Positions 41,588-49,562 of a stretch of DNA of 64,000 bases are shown here, piece by piece. Position 1 is the first letter of the stretch. Every line of letters begins with the position of its first letter. A program made the position numbers and the translations under genes. Source of the stretch: UBA3006 sp036746695 (GTDB taxonomy: Bacteria > Actinomycetota > Acidimicrobiia > Acidimicrobiales > Ilumatobacteraceae); assembly GCA_036746695.1 (NCBI GenBank), contig DAIODP010000001.1, positions 1,922,001-1,986,000 on the forward strand, given 5' to 3'. The notes below the pieces were generated by a model that saw nothing but the letters and a program-made list of their open reading frames with translations, made no database searches and was not told where the DNA came from.

Positions 41588-42493
41588 ATGAACGATTTGA
41601 TTGCCGCGAACAAGCGACGTACATTTTTTTTGCTCTTTGGGTTCGTTGTGATAACTCTGCTAGTGGGCGTTGCAGTGGGCTCGCTGGTTGGAAATGGCAC
41701 AACAGGCACACTGATTGCATTAGTTATTGCAGGAGTGATGGCCTTCACTTCCTATTGGAAGTCGGACAAGATCGCGCTCGCCGTGAGCCGCGCGCATCCT
41801 GCAGACGAGCAGGAGTATCGACGTTTGCACAACCTTGTTGAAGGGTTGTGCATTGCTGGAGGCATACCCAAGCCAAAGGTGTACATCATCCACGATGATG
41901 CACCGAATGCATTTGCCACTGGTCGTAATCCCAAGAACGCCGCTATCGCAGTAACTACCGGGTTGCTTCACATCATGAACCGAGTCGAACTTGAGGGTGT
42001 CGTTGCACACGAGCTGTCGCACATCAAAAATTACGACATTCTGGTATCAACGTTGGCGGTAACACTCGTTGGCACTATTGCAATCGTCACCGACTTGACG
42101 CTGCGAATGATGTGGTGGAACGGTGGGCGAGTGGCCCGCGGAGGCGATCGCGGAGATCGCAATAATCCGCTCGCCTTGATCGGGCTGGTTCTGTTGATAC
42201 TCGCGCCAATACTTGCCAAAGTAATGCAGGCTGCAGTGAGCCGTCGCCGTGAAACCTTGGCGGATGTGTCGGCAGTCCGTATGACCAGATATCCGCCCGG
42301 TTTGATTTCGGCCTTAGAAAAACTTCAGGCTGATAATACGGTTACTCATTCCGCCAGTATGGCTACGGCTCATCTATGGATTGAGCAGCCGATGTCGGGT
42401 GTTAAAGACGCGGGCAGGTTGGGCATGTGGCATAAACTTTTCAATACCCACCCACCACTTGCCGAGCGGATTGCACTGCTCAGGGAGATGTAA
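41588..42493 (+). CDS. htpX: M48-family membrane zinc metalloprotease HtpX
   Basis: HtpX degrades damaged membrane proteins from the cytoplasmic side. The 301-residue protein has two N-terminal membrane helices, the zinc motif HELSH at residues 141-145 with a downstream Glu in RRRETLADVSAVRMTRYP, and further helices at about 160-220. The family IHDDAPNAFATGRNP segment is present. It follows lemA and precedes a lipoprotein gene by five bases, so the three may form one transcript. Confidence 0.94.
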   Translation: MNDLIAANKRRTFFLLFGFVVITLLVGVAVGSLVGNGTTGTLIALVIAGVMAFTSYWKSDKIALAVSRAHPADEQEYRRLHNLVEGLCIAGGIPKPKVYIIHDDAPNAFATGRNPKNAAIAVTTGLLHIMNRVELEGVVAHELSHIKNYDILVSTLAVTLVGTIAIVTDLTLRMMWWNGGRVARGGDRGDRNNPLALIGLVLLILAPILAKVMQAAVSRRRETLADVSAVRMTRYPPGLISALEKLQADNTVTHSASMATAHLWIEQPMSGVKDAGRLGMWHKLFNTHPPLAERIALLREM

Positions 42494-42498
42494 ACACC

Positions 42499-43545
42499 AT
42501 GAAGTCACGTCGAGTTATTGCAGCATTCCTTTCAGTCTCAGCATTCGCAGTACTTGCGGCTTGCAGTAGCTCGTCTTCCTCCAGCAACGACAGTGCTCCC
42601 GTCGTTACCGAAGTAACAGAAACAACAGTTGGTGTCGTGGTCGACCCCCTCACAGGCCTTCCCAACCAGGATTCGTCCACGCTCGATCGCCCTGCGTTGG
42701 TTGTGAAGATCGATAATCATCCTTCGGCTCGTCCTCAATTGGGCATTAATCAAGCCGACATTATTTTTGAAGAAAACGTCGAAAAGCTCACCCGCTACGC
42801 GGCGGTCTTCCATAGCCAAGGCTCCGACCCGGTCGGCCCAATTCGCAGTGGTCGTTTCCAGGACATCAACCTTCTGGGTTCGTTGAACAAGCCTCTATTT
42901 GTATGGAGCGGCGGAAACGAAAAGGTTTCCAGAGCAATTAAAGACTCCGACCTTGTCGACCTGAGTTACACAGTTGCCAATAAAGATGGCGGTTTCGGTC
43001 GTGATAGTGATCGTTCGGCGCCGCACAACCTCATCGCGGAAACTACCAAGCTTTGGACGCTGGCTCCGGAGGGGGCATCGGCACCGCAGCAGCAGTTTGC
43101 TTATCGCTCGGCAAGTGACGCCAACACCTCAGCATCAAAAGATATTGCCGGTGTGAAGGTGTCGATGGACGGCGTCAAAGTGCAATGGGACTGGGACAAG
43201 ACAACCAAAGAGTTCATACGAATTCAAGATGGCACCCCTGTTGTAGACACTGAAGATGTGCAGTTGGCAGTACCAAACGTTGTAGTGCTCGAGGTGGAAT
43301 ACAGCAATCGCTATAGCCCAACCTCTAAGACAGTGGGCGACGGCAAAGCGTATGTTTTCACTAACGGAGTTGTGTATGAAGGCACGTGGTCGCGCGAGGA
43401 TCGCCTAGAGCCGTTTACCTTGAAGGACTCCGCAGGAGCTGTAATCAAACTGACCCCTGGCCAAACCTTTGTAGAAGTAGCCCGAGCGGGGAAGACGGCA
43501 ATCGTGCCAGTTGGCACCAGCCCTGACGATGTGAAGTTCCTCTAG
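42499..43545 (+). CDS. DUF3048-family lipoprotein (YerB-like)
   Basis: The 348-residue product begins with a lipoprotein signal peptide ending in the lipobox LAAC (Cys22), followed by a Ser-rich linker. The DUF3048 domains show DPLTGLP, ALVVKIDNHPSARPQ, ADIIFEENVEKLTRYAAVF, GPIRSGRFQDI and the C-terminal KLTPGQTFVEV. The function of the family is unknown to me; it is exported and anchored by lipid. LspA at 17479 would process it. Five bases separate it from htpX. Confidence 0.9.
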   Translation: MKSRRVIAAFLSVSAFAVLAACSSSSSSSNDSAPVVTEVTETTVGVVVDPLTGLPNQDSSTLDRPALVVKIDNHPSARPQLGINQADIIFEENVEKLTRYAAVFHSQGSDPVGPIRSGRFQDINLLGSLNKPLFVWSGGNEKVSRAIKDSDLVDLSYTVANKDGGFGRDSDRSAPHNLIAETTKLWTLAPEGASAPQQQFAYRSASDANTSASKDIAGVKVSMDGVKVQWDWDKTTKEFIRIQDGTPVVDTEDVQLAVPNVVVLEVEYSNRYSPTSKTVGDGKAYVFTNGVVYEGTWSREDRLEPFTLKDSAGAVIKLTPGQTFVEVARAGKTAIVPVGTSPDDVKFL

Positions 43546-43570
43546 TCGGAGATAATCCGCAGCTCGCTTA

Positions 43571-43605
43571 TTGGGCGAGACATATCCGGTCGGTACGCTA
43601 AAAGC
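43571..43605 (+). promoter_or_regulatory. pdxS promoter
   Basis: TTGGGC (43571-43576) and TACGCT (43594-43599) are 17 bases apart, and six bases separate the latter from the pdxS ATG, so this is the best -35/-10 pair in the window and suggests a leaderless mRNA. CTCGC (43563-43567) and GCGAG (43575-43579) form an inverted repeat that encloses the -35 and could be a regulator site. Confidence 0.55.
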
Positions 43606-44502
43606 ATGACGAAAAATGCAGCATTCGGCGCAACCGGTTCCATGAATATCAAACGCGGCCTGGCAGAAATGCTGAAGGGTGGCGTGATCATGGACGTTGT
43701 TACACCTCTACAGGCAAAAATTGCGGAGGATGCTGGTGCGATCGCGGTGATGGCGCTGGAGCGCGTTCCTGCAGACATCCGTCGTGATGGTGGCGTTGCT
43801 CGCATGAGCGATCCGGAAATGATCGAGGGCATCAAGGCGGTCGTTTCGATTCCTGTGATGGCTAAAGCACGTATCGGCCATTTTGTAGAAGCGCAAATTC
43901 TTGAAGCGCTCGGTGTCGACTTCATTGACGAATCAGAAGTACTGACTCCAGCCGACGAGACCCATCACATCGACAAATTCGCGTTTACTTCGCCATTCGT
44001 GTGCGGTGCAACAAATTTGGGGGAAGCGCTCAGGCGCATCAGCGAAGGCGCTGCACTGATTCGCTCGAAGGGCGAAGCAGGAACCGGGAATGTGGTCGAA
44101 GCAGTTCGTCACCTGCGCAATATCTTGGGTGACATTCGCAAAATCACTCAGGCTGACAATGCCGAGTTGTTTGATTGGGCCAAAAAACTAGGCGCACCTT
44201 TACCGCTCGTTCAGGAAATCAATCAAACGGGCAAGCTGCAGGTTCCTCTATTTTGCGCCGGTGGCATTGCCACGCCAGCCGATGCTGCCCTTGCAATGCA
44301 ACTTGGAGCCGAAGCAGTGTTTGTCGGGTCGGGCATTTTCAAGAGTGATGACCCAGCTCCTCGTGCAAAGGCAATCGTTGAAGCGACAGCACACTTTCGC
44401 GACGCAAAAGTGCTCGCAAAAGTAAGCCGCAATTTGGGCGCCCCAATGACAGGCATTGGTATGGACCAGATCAACGAGCGCTACGCCGAGCGTGGCTGGT
44501 AG
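43606..44502 (+). CDS. pdxS: Pyridoxal 5-phosphate synthase subunit PdxS
   Basis: PdxS builds PLP from ribose 5-phosphate, glyceraldehyde 3-phosphate and ammonia delivered by PdxT. The 298-residue TIM barrel is highly conserved: KGGVIMDVVTPLQAKIAEDAGA, ALERVPADIRRDGGVARM, KARIGHFVEAQILEALGVD, IRSKGEAGTGNVVEAVRH and AGGIATPADAALAMQLGAEAVFVGSGIF. ATG 43606 is the start; pdxT follows with no gap. This de novo pathway also supplies the cofactor handled by the YggS protein at 11708. Confidence 0.98.
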   Translation: MTKNAAFGATGSMNIKRGLAEMLKGGVIMDVVTPLQAKIAEDAGAIAVMALERVPADIRRDGGVARMSDPEMIEGIKAVVSIPVMAKARIGHFVEAQILEALGVDFIDESEVLTPADETHHIDKFAFTSPFVCGATNLGEALRRISEGAALIRSKGEAGTGNVVEAVRHLRNILGDIRKITQADNAELFDWAKKLGAPLPLVQEINQTGKLQVPLFCAGGIATPADAALAMQLGAEAVFVGSGIFKSDDPAPRAKAIVEATAHFRDAKVLAKVSRNLGAPMTGIGMDQINERYAERGW

Positions 44503-45093
44503 ATGACAAGAGGCCCAACGGTGGGTCAAACGATTGGTGTCTTAGCATTGCAAGGTGCTTTTGCCGCGCATCAACTTGTATTCGAGTCTCTTGGGCAGAA
44601 AACGATGCAGGTACGAAATGTGGACGATTTAGGTAAGGTCGACGCGCTTGTCTTCCCAGGCGGCGAGTCAACGACTATGTCTCATCTGTTGCGCACATCG
44701 GAGATGTTCAAACCAATTAAGTCGAGATTCTCCGAAGGTATGCCTGCTTTCGGCACATGCGCCGGAATGATCATGCTGTCAGCCTCGGTGATTGACGGAA
44801 GACAAGATCAGCAATCGTTTGGTGTGATCGATATCGACGTTCAACGCAATGCCTACGGCCGTCAAGTGGATAGTTTTGAAACAGACATCAACGTTGACGG
44901 CTTGGATTCGCCATTCCATGCCTCATTCATTCGTGCTCCGCAGGTGGTGCGCTGCGGTGCTGGTGTAACCATTCTTGCCCACCACGCAAACAGCCCGATT
45001 CTCGCAAAACAGGAATCGGTTATGGTTGCAGCGTTTCACCCCGAACTTGGTGCAGACAATCGAATTCATGCAATGTTTCTAGAGATGCTGTAG
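44503..45093 (+). CDS. pdxT: Pyridoxal 5-phosphate synthase glutaminase subunit PdxT
   Basis: The 196-residue class I glutaminase feeds ammonia to PdxS. The catalytic Cys lies in GTCAGMIMLS, and the His/Glu pair in AFHPELG; GGESTTMSHLL near residue 52 forms the oxyanion region, and IGVLALQGAFAAH the N-terminal strand. Start ATG 44503 directly abuts the pdxS stop. The stop is 12 bases before yebC, with GAGAGGA near 45092-45098 as that gene's SD. Confidence 0.97.
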   Translation: MTRGPTVGQTIGVLALQGAFAAHQLVFESLGQKTMQVRNVDDLGKVDALVFPGGESTTMSHLLRTSEMFKPIKSRFSEGMPAFGTCAGMIMLSASVIDGRQDQQSFGVIDIDVQRNAYGRQVDSFETDINVDGLDSPFHASFIRAPQVVRCGAGVTILAHHANSPILAKQESVMVAAFHPELGADNRIHAMFLEML

Positions 45094-45105
45094 AGAGGAT
45101 CAGTT

Positions 45106-45858
45106 ATGTCCGGTCATTCCAAATGGGCAACCATCAAGCACAAAAAGGGCAAGGCAGACAAAGCCCGCGGCAAGACATTTGCAAAACTTTCGCGCCAGTT
45201 AGAAGTCGCAGTTCGCGAGGGCGGCGGCCCAGACCCAGCATCAAACGCGTCGCTTCGCACGGTTGTGCTTAAAGCAAAGTCTGCACAAATGACAAACGAT
45301 GCGATTGATCGTGCGATAAAGCGGGGTGCCGGAGTACAAACTGGCAGCGCATACGAAAGTATTACGTACGAGGGCTATGCCCCGGGCGGGGTGGCGCTTC
45401 TTGTCGACGCACTTACCGACAATCGAAACAGAACGGCTTCCGATGTGCGTCTTGCATTCAGCAAGTCGGGTGGATCCATGGCCGAACCGGGTGCGGTGGG
45501 TTGGCAGTTTTCGCGGCGCGGTGTTGTGCTCGTTGGGAAGAACAAAACCGAGGAAGACGTGATGATGGTTTCGCTAGATCACGGTGCAGAAGACATCGTT
45601 GATGATGGGGAGCATTGGCGAGTGCTGTGCGATCCACACACCCTGTTCGATTTGAAGGCATCTCTTGAAGAAGCGGGAATGACAGTTGTGTCCGCCGAAA
45701 GCACCATGGTGTCATCAATGACTGTTGCGGTAGCGGACATTGCTGATGCGAAGGCTATTTTAAAGATCATGGACGATCTTGAAGAGAATGATGACGTTCA
45801 AGATGTATATTCCAATTTCGACATTTCTGACGAGATTCTGAACGAGGTTGCATCATGA
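45106..45858 (+). CDS. YebC/PmpR-family (TACO1) protein
   Basis: A 250-residue member of a universal family that aids translation of proline-rich or difficult sequences and is often annotated as a transcriptional regulator. The N-terminus MSGHSKWATIKHKKGKADKARGK (in parts) is almost invariant, followed by YEGYAPGGVALLVDALTDNRNRTASDVR. Its location before ruvC-ruvA-ruvB is a strongly conserved bacterial arrangement, here with bcp inserted. The stop overlaps the bcp start as ATGA. Confidence 0.95.
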   Translation: MSGHSKWATIKHKKGKADKARGKTFAKLSRQLEVAVREGGGPDPASNASLRTVVLKAKSAQMTNDAIDRAIKRGAGVQTGSAYESITYEGYAPGGVALLVDALTDNRNRTASDVRLAFSKSGGSMAEPGAVGWQFSRRGVVLVGKNKTEEDVMMVSLDHGAEDIVDDGEHWRVLCDPHTLFDLKASLEEAGMTVVSAESTMVSSMTVAVADIADAKAILKIMDDLEENDDVQDVYSNFDISDEILNEVAS

Positions 45859-46313
45859 GCATCAAGGTCGGCGACAAGGCCCCTTCATTCGTTCTTCCAG
45901 GGACTGGTGGGGCGTCGTATTCACTCGAACAATTTGCAGGAGCCCCACTGGTATTGGTGTTTTATCCAGGCGACAACACGCCAATGTGCACGAAACAGCT
46001 GAATTGCTACAACGACGAACTTTCGCAGTTCACCGAAGTTGGTGCCCAAGTTGTTGGCATCTCGGCTCAAGACGTTTCCAGCCACGACAACTTCTCCCAG
46101 AAGCACGGGTTCGGTTTTCCATTGCTTGCCGATACCGACAAGGCCATCGCCGGCGCATACGGGGTGTTAGGCCCGCTTGGCTTTCCGCGTCGCAGCGTCT
46201 TTGTGATCGACGCCAAAGGCATAGTTTCCTATGTGCATAGGGCCTTGGCAGGCATCACGTTCAGGCCAGTTTCCGAGCTGGTGGCAGCCGTGGAGCAAGC
46301 CAAGAAAGCCTAA
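45855..46313 (+). CDS. bcp: Thioredoxin-dependent peroxiredoxin (BCP/PrxQ family)
   Basis: The 152-residue enzyme reduces hydroperoxides. The peroxidatic cysteine is in PMCTKQL within FYPGDNTPMCTKQ. A second cysteine follows after five residues (CTKQLNC) rather than the four usual in 2-Cys BCP enzymes, so its role as resolving cysteine is uncertain. GFPRRSVFVID and HRALAGITFRP are family-like. It overlaps yebC by four bases and stands between yebC and ruvC, an unusual place. Confidence 0.92.
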   Translation: MSIKVGDKAPSFVLPGTGGASYSLEQFAGAPLVLVFYPGDNTPMCTKQLNCYNDELSQFTEVGAQVVGISAQDVSSHDNFSQKHGFGFPLLADTDKAIAGAYGVLGPLGFPRRSVFVIDAKGIVSYVHRALAGITFRPVSELVAAVEQAKKA

Positions 46314-46332
46314 ATCTCGGCAATAGAGCAAC

Positions 46333-46344
46333 TAAGATGAACAT
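46333..46344 (+). promoter_or_regulatory. Putative leaderless -10 of ruvC
   Basis: TAAGAT at 46333-46338 lies exactly six bases before the ruvC ATG and no SD-like sequence is present between them. No good -35 is seen. Confidence 0.45.
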
Positions 46345-46899
46345 ATGTTCGCCCCAAAGTCGGATACCAATTCAGGGTCTGGGTTCGTCGTTCTGGGGGT
46401 TGATCCGGGTCTCACTCGGTGTGGCTACGCGGCAATAGAAGTTGGTCAGTCTCGCGTGCCGGCGCTTCTGAAGTTGGGTGTCGTTTCCACCGATGTTTCC
46501 GCTGAATTGCCAGATCGCCTAGCCACATTGCAGGCCGACTTCGAAATACTTATGGATGAAGTGCGGCCCGATGCGGTTGCTGTTGAGCAAGTCTTTTTTC
46601 AAAACAATGTGCGTACGGCAATGGGTGTCGGGCAAGCGAGTGGGCTGGTGCTTGCAATGGCTGCACGGCGTGGCATTCATGTGGTGCAGTACACGCCAAG
46701 CCAGGTAAAGAGTGCGGTCACAGGTTCTGGCACTGCCAACAAACTTCAAGTCCAGCAGATGGTTCAGCGCCAGTTGAAGCTTCGGTCTTTGCCCCAACCG
46801 CCCGACGCTGCCGATGCTGCGGCACTAGCGCTTTGTCACCTGGCAGTTTCGCCTTTGCGTCAATCAATCGCCCGTTCAACAGTGGGGGCGCGTTCATGA
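46345..46899 (+). CDS. ruvC: Holliday junction resolvase RuvC
   Basis: RuvC cuts Holliday junctions during recombination repair. The 184-residue nuclease has the acidic catalytic set in GVDPGLTRCGYA, VAVEQVFFQNNVRTA and PDAADAAALALCH. YTPSQVKSAVTGSGTANK is also typical. The short Ser/Gly-rich N-terminal extension before residue 12 is not conserved. Its stop overlaps ruvA as ATGA. Confidence 0.96.
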   Translation: MFAPKSDTNSGSGFVVLGVDPGLTRCGYAAIEVGQSRVPALLKLGVVSTDVSAELPDRLATLQADFEILMDEVRPDAVAVEQVFFQNNVRTAMGVGQASGLVLAMAARRGIHVVQYTPSQVKSAVTGSGTANKLQVQQMVQRQLKLRSLPQPPDAADAAALALCHLAVSPLRQSIARSTVGARS

Positions 46900-47489
46900 T
46901 TGGTTCGCTACGGGGCAAAGTAATCGAGCGAAATAATAATGGAACTGTGCTGCTTGAAGTTGGTGGCGTCGGCTATCTCGTGCACGTTACGCCACGAACG
47001 CTTGCCGAACTGGAACCAACAAGCGCTGCGTTTGTCTATGTCCACCATCACATTCGCGAGGATGCTCAGACATTGTTCGCATTTCTCGATCGTGACGAGC
47101 GACGCAGTTTCGAGATCCTTATCGCGACCCATGGCATTGGGCCTTCAATGGCGATGTCGATACTTGCCACCCATTCACCACGAGTGCTTATCGATATCGT
47201 CGCGACAAACGATCATGCCGCTCTCACGATGGTTCCGGGCGTAGGCCGAAAGACGGCAGAGCGGCTTCTTGTCGAACTAAAAGATCGTCTCAATTTGCCG
47301 CTCATCGACACGCTCGAATCTTCGGGCACTGTTAATCATTCTGCGGTGGTGGATGTTCGCGAGGCACTTACAGGGTTGGGATACTCGAGCGAAGAGATTC
47401 GAGAAGTCTTGCGCGAACAGTCTGCAACCGAGTCAGCCGAGAACATGTTGCGCAATGCACTCAATCAGTTGGGGGCTCGCCGTGCGTGA
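46896..47489 (+). CDS. ruvA: Holliday junction branch-migration protein RuvA
   Basis: RuvA binds the junction and loads RuvB. The 197-residue protein has the N-terminal OB fold (MIGSLRGKVIERNNNG, VGGVGYLVHVT), the helix-hairpin-helix region (THGIGPSMAMSILATH, VPGVGRKTAERLLVELKDRL) and the C-terminal RuvB-binding three-helix domain (REALTGLGYSSEEI). ATG 46896 overlaps ruvC. It overlaps ruvB by eight bases. Confidence 0.96.
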   Translation: MIGSLRGKVIERNNNGTVLLEVGGVGYLVHVTPRTLAELEPTSAAFVYVHHHIREDAQTLFAFLDRDERRSFEILIATHGIGPSMAMSILATHSPRVLIDIVATNDHAALTMVPGVGRKTAERLLVELKDRLNLPLIDTLESSGTVNHSAVVDVREALTGLGYSSEEIREVLREQSATESAENMLRNALNQLGARRA

Positions 47490-48510
47490 AGAGTATGTGG
47501 ATCCAGAGATTCGTTCTGGCGAGGAAGTCGACGTGACGGAAGATGGCGGATTACGACCTCGAACATTGGACGAATTCGTTGGACAAAGGGAACTCAAAGA
47601 ACATCTCAACATCGTGCTCGAGGCGGCACGTCGGCGTGGTCAGGCCGCAGACCATTTGTTGCTGGCTGGTCCGCCGGGGCTTGGCAAAACCACCATGGCA
47701 TCAATTGTCGCCGCCGAAATGGGTGCCCATATTCATGTCACTTCCGGCCCTGCACTCGAACGTGCTGGCGACTTGGCGGCAATACTCACAAAGCTCGAAC
47801 CCAACGATGTTTTATTCATTGATGAAATACACCGCTTGTCTCGCAGCGTCGAAGAGATCTTGTATCCAGCAATGGAAGATTTTCAGATTGACATTGTTGT
47901 TGGTAAAGGTCCGTCGGCGTCTTCAATACGTCTGACATTGCCCAGATTCACCCTGATCGGCGCAACCACTCGAACAGGAATGATTACCGGTCCTCTTCGC
48001 GATCGATTTGGTTTGGTTGCACGGCTTGATTTCTATGACGACGAGGAACTGCAGTTGATTGTTCGACGAGCGGCATCGATTTTGCAAGTAGATATAGACG
48101 GGCAGGGTGCTAGAGAGATTGCTCGACGTTCGCGTGGCACTCCACGCATTGCCAACCGCTTGTTGCGCAGAGTACGCGATTTCGCCGAAGTGCGCAAGGA
48201 CGGAACGATTTCCCAACAGACTGCAAACGAAGCGCTTGTTGTCTTCGGTGTGGACAAATTGGGTCTCGACAAAGTAGACCGTGCAGTGCTTGGTGCGCTC
48301 TGTCAGCAATTCAATGGCGGCCCGGTCGGGCTTTCCACCTTGGCAATCAGTGTGAGTGAGCAAACCGAAACGATCGAGGATGTATACGAACCGTTCCTCA
48401 TACAACAAGGATTGCTTGCGCGCACTCCGCGTGGCCGAGTTGCAATGCCTGCTGCTTGGGACCACCTAGGTCTTCCCAGACCAGAATTAGACCCGCAACT
48501 GTTTTCTTAG
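47482..48510 (+). CDS. ruvB: Holliday junction branch-migration ATPase RuvB
   Basis: The AAA+ motor of branch migration, 342 residues. It shows LRPRTLDEFVGQ, Walker A GPPGLGKTT, Walker B in FIDEIHRLS, the sensor GATTRTGMITGPLRDRFG and a C-terminal winged helix (GLLARTPRGRVAM). GTG 47482 lies inside the last codons of ruvA and starts at the conserved N-terminal region; the frame is open to 47353 but that part overlaps ruvA. Confidence 0.97.
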   Translation: MREEYVDPEIRSGEEVDVTEDGGLRPRTLDEFVGQRELKEHLNIVLEAARRRGQAADHLLLAGPPGLGKTTMASIVAAEMGAHIHVTSGPALERAGDLAAILTKLEPNDVLFIDEIHRLSRSVEEILYPAMEDFQIDIVVGKGPSASSIRLTLPRFTLIGATTRTGMITGPLRDRFGLVARLDFYDDEELQLIVRRAASILQVDIDGQGAREIARRSRGTPRIANRLLRRVRDFAEVRKDGTISQQTANEALVVFGVDKLGLDKVDRAVLGALCQQFNGGPVGLSTLAISVSEQTETIEDVYEPFLIQQGLLARTPRGRVAMPAAWDHLGLPRPELDPQLFS

Positions 48511-48518
48511 TCTGCTCG

Positions 48519-48530
48519 TACATTTATAAC
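48519..48530 (+). promoter_or_regulatory. Putative leaderless -10 of queA
   Basis: TACATT at 48519-48524 is six bases before the queA ATG with no SD between. It lies in the 20-base gap after ruvB, so queA-tgt could have their own transcript. Confidence 0.4.
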
Positions 48531-49559
48531 ATGCAATTGTCCGACATTGACTACGTCTTGCCGGTCGATCTCATTGCGCAGACGCCAATAGAGCCCCGCG
48601 ATTCTGCCCGACTGCTTGTAGATCAAGGTTCGCAGCAGCCACTACACCAGCATGTTCGAGACTTGTGTAATTTTTTGAAACCGAATGACGTGATTGTGCT
48701 TAATCACACCCGGGTGCTCCCTGCGCGGTTGCGTGCACGTCGCTCAACGGGTGGTGCAGTAGAGATTTTGCTGCTCAATCAATTGAGTAATGATGCCGTT
48801 TCATGGGAAGCAATGATTAAGCCAGGCGGAAAACTACGCAAAGATGAACTGCTGACAGTTGACCAATCCGAAATGATGGTTGAAGTTGGTGAGCGCACCA
48901 TTCATGGCGACACATTCGTTATCAAACTGCTTGCTCCAGATGTGCTTGCGGAGTTATTGCGGGTTGGTGAAGTCCCGCTCCCTCCCTATATCACTCAAAC
49001 GCTTCAGGATGCCGAGCGATACCAAACTGTGTTCTCCCATGATCAGCGATCGGCCGCCGCTCCTACTGCTGGCCTGCACTTCACGCTGGAACTTCTCGAT
49101 CGAGTCCGCGAAATGGGAGTGCTTATTCTCGAGGTCGAACTTGTCGTAGGGCTAGACACTTTCAAGCCGATTTCGGATGAAGACCCGCTGCAGCATCCCA
49201 TTCATAGTGAGGCATATTCGGTTTCCAAAGATGTGCTCGCAAAATGTATCGAAACCAAAAACAACGGTGGGCGAGTGGTCGCGGTAGGCACGACTGCTAC
49301 GCGGGCGTTGGAGAGTGCTGCTACAACGGGATTGTTGTCGGGGAATACAACACTGTTCATCACGCCCGGTTACCAGTGGAAGATGGTTGACGTCATGATG
49401 ACCAATTTCCACATGCCGAAGACCACGTTGTTACTGATGATCGAGAGTTTTGTAGGGAAGCGTTGGCGGTCCCTGTACCAACAAGCAATCGACAAAAAGT
49501 ATCGGATGCTCTCATTTGGTGATGCAATGCTGCTGCAACGACAAACAGATACCGTGTAA
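48531..49559 (+). CDS. queA: S-adenosylmethionine:tRNA ribosyltransferase-isomerase QueA
   Basis: QueA adds the cyclopentene-diol precursor to 7-deazaguanine in tRNA during queuosine synthesis. The 342-residue protein has LPVDLIAQTPIEPRDSARLL, LNHTRVLPARLRARRSTGG, AAPTAGLHFT, VELVVGLDTFKPI and TNFHMPKTTLLLMI. ATG 48531 starts at the conserved N-terminus; the frame continues upstream into ruvB. tgt follows after three bases. Confidence 0.96.
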   Translation: MQLSDIDYVLPVDLIAQTPIEPRDSARLLVDQGSQQPLHQHVRDLCNFLKPNDVIVLNHTRVLPARLRARRSTGGAVEILLLNQLSNDAVSWEAMIKPGGKLRKDELLTVDQSEMMVEVGERTIHGDTFVIKLLAPDVLAELLRVGEVPLPPYITQTLQDAERYQTVFSHDQRSAAAPTAGLHFTLELLDRVREMGVLILEVELVVGLDTFKPISDEDPLQHPIHSEAYSVSKDVLAKCIETKNNGGRVVAVGTTATRALESAATTGLLSGNTTLFITPGYQWKMVDVMMTNFHMPKTTLLLMIESFVGKRWRSLYQQAIDKKYRMLSFGDAMLLQRQTDTV

Positions 49560-49562
49560 ACA

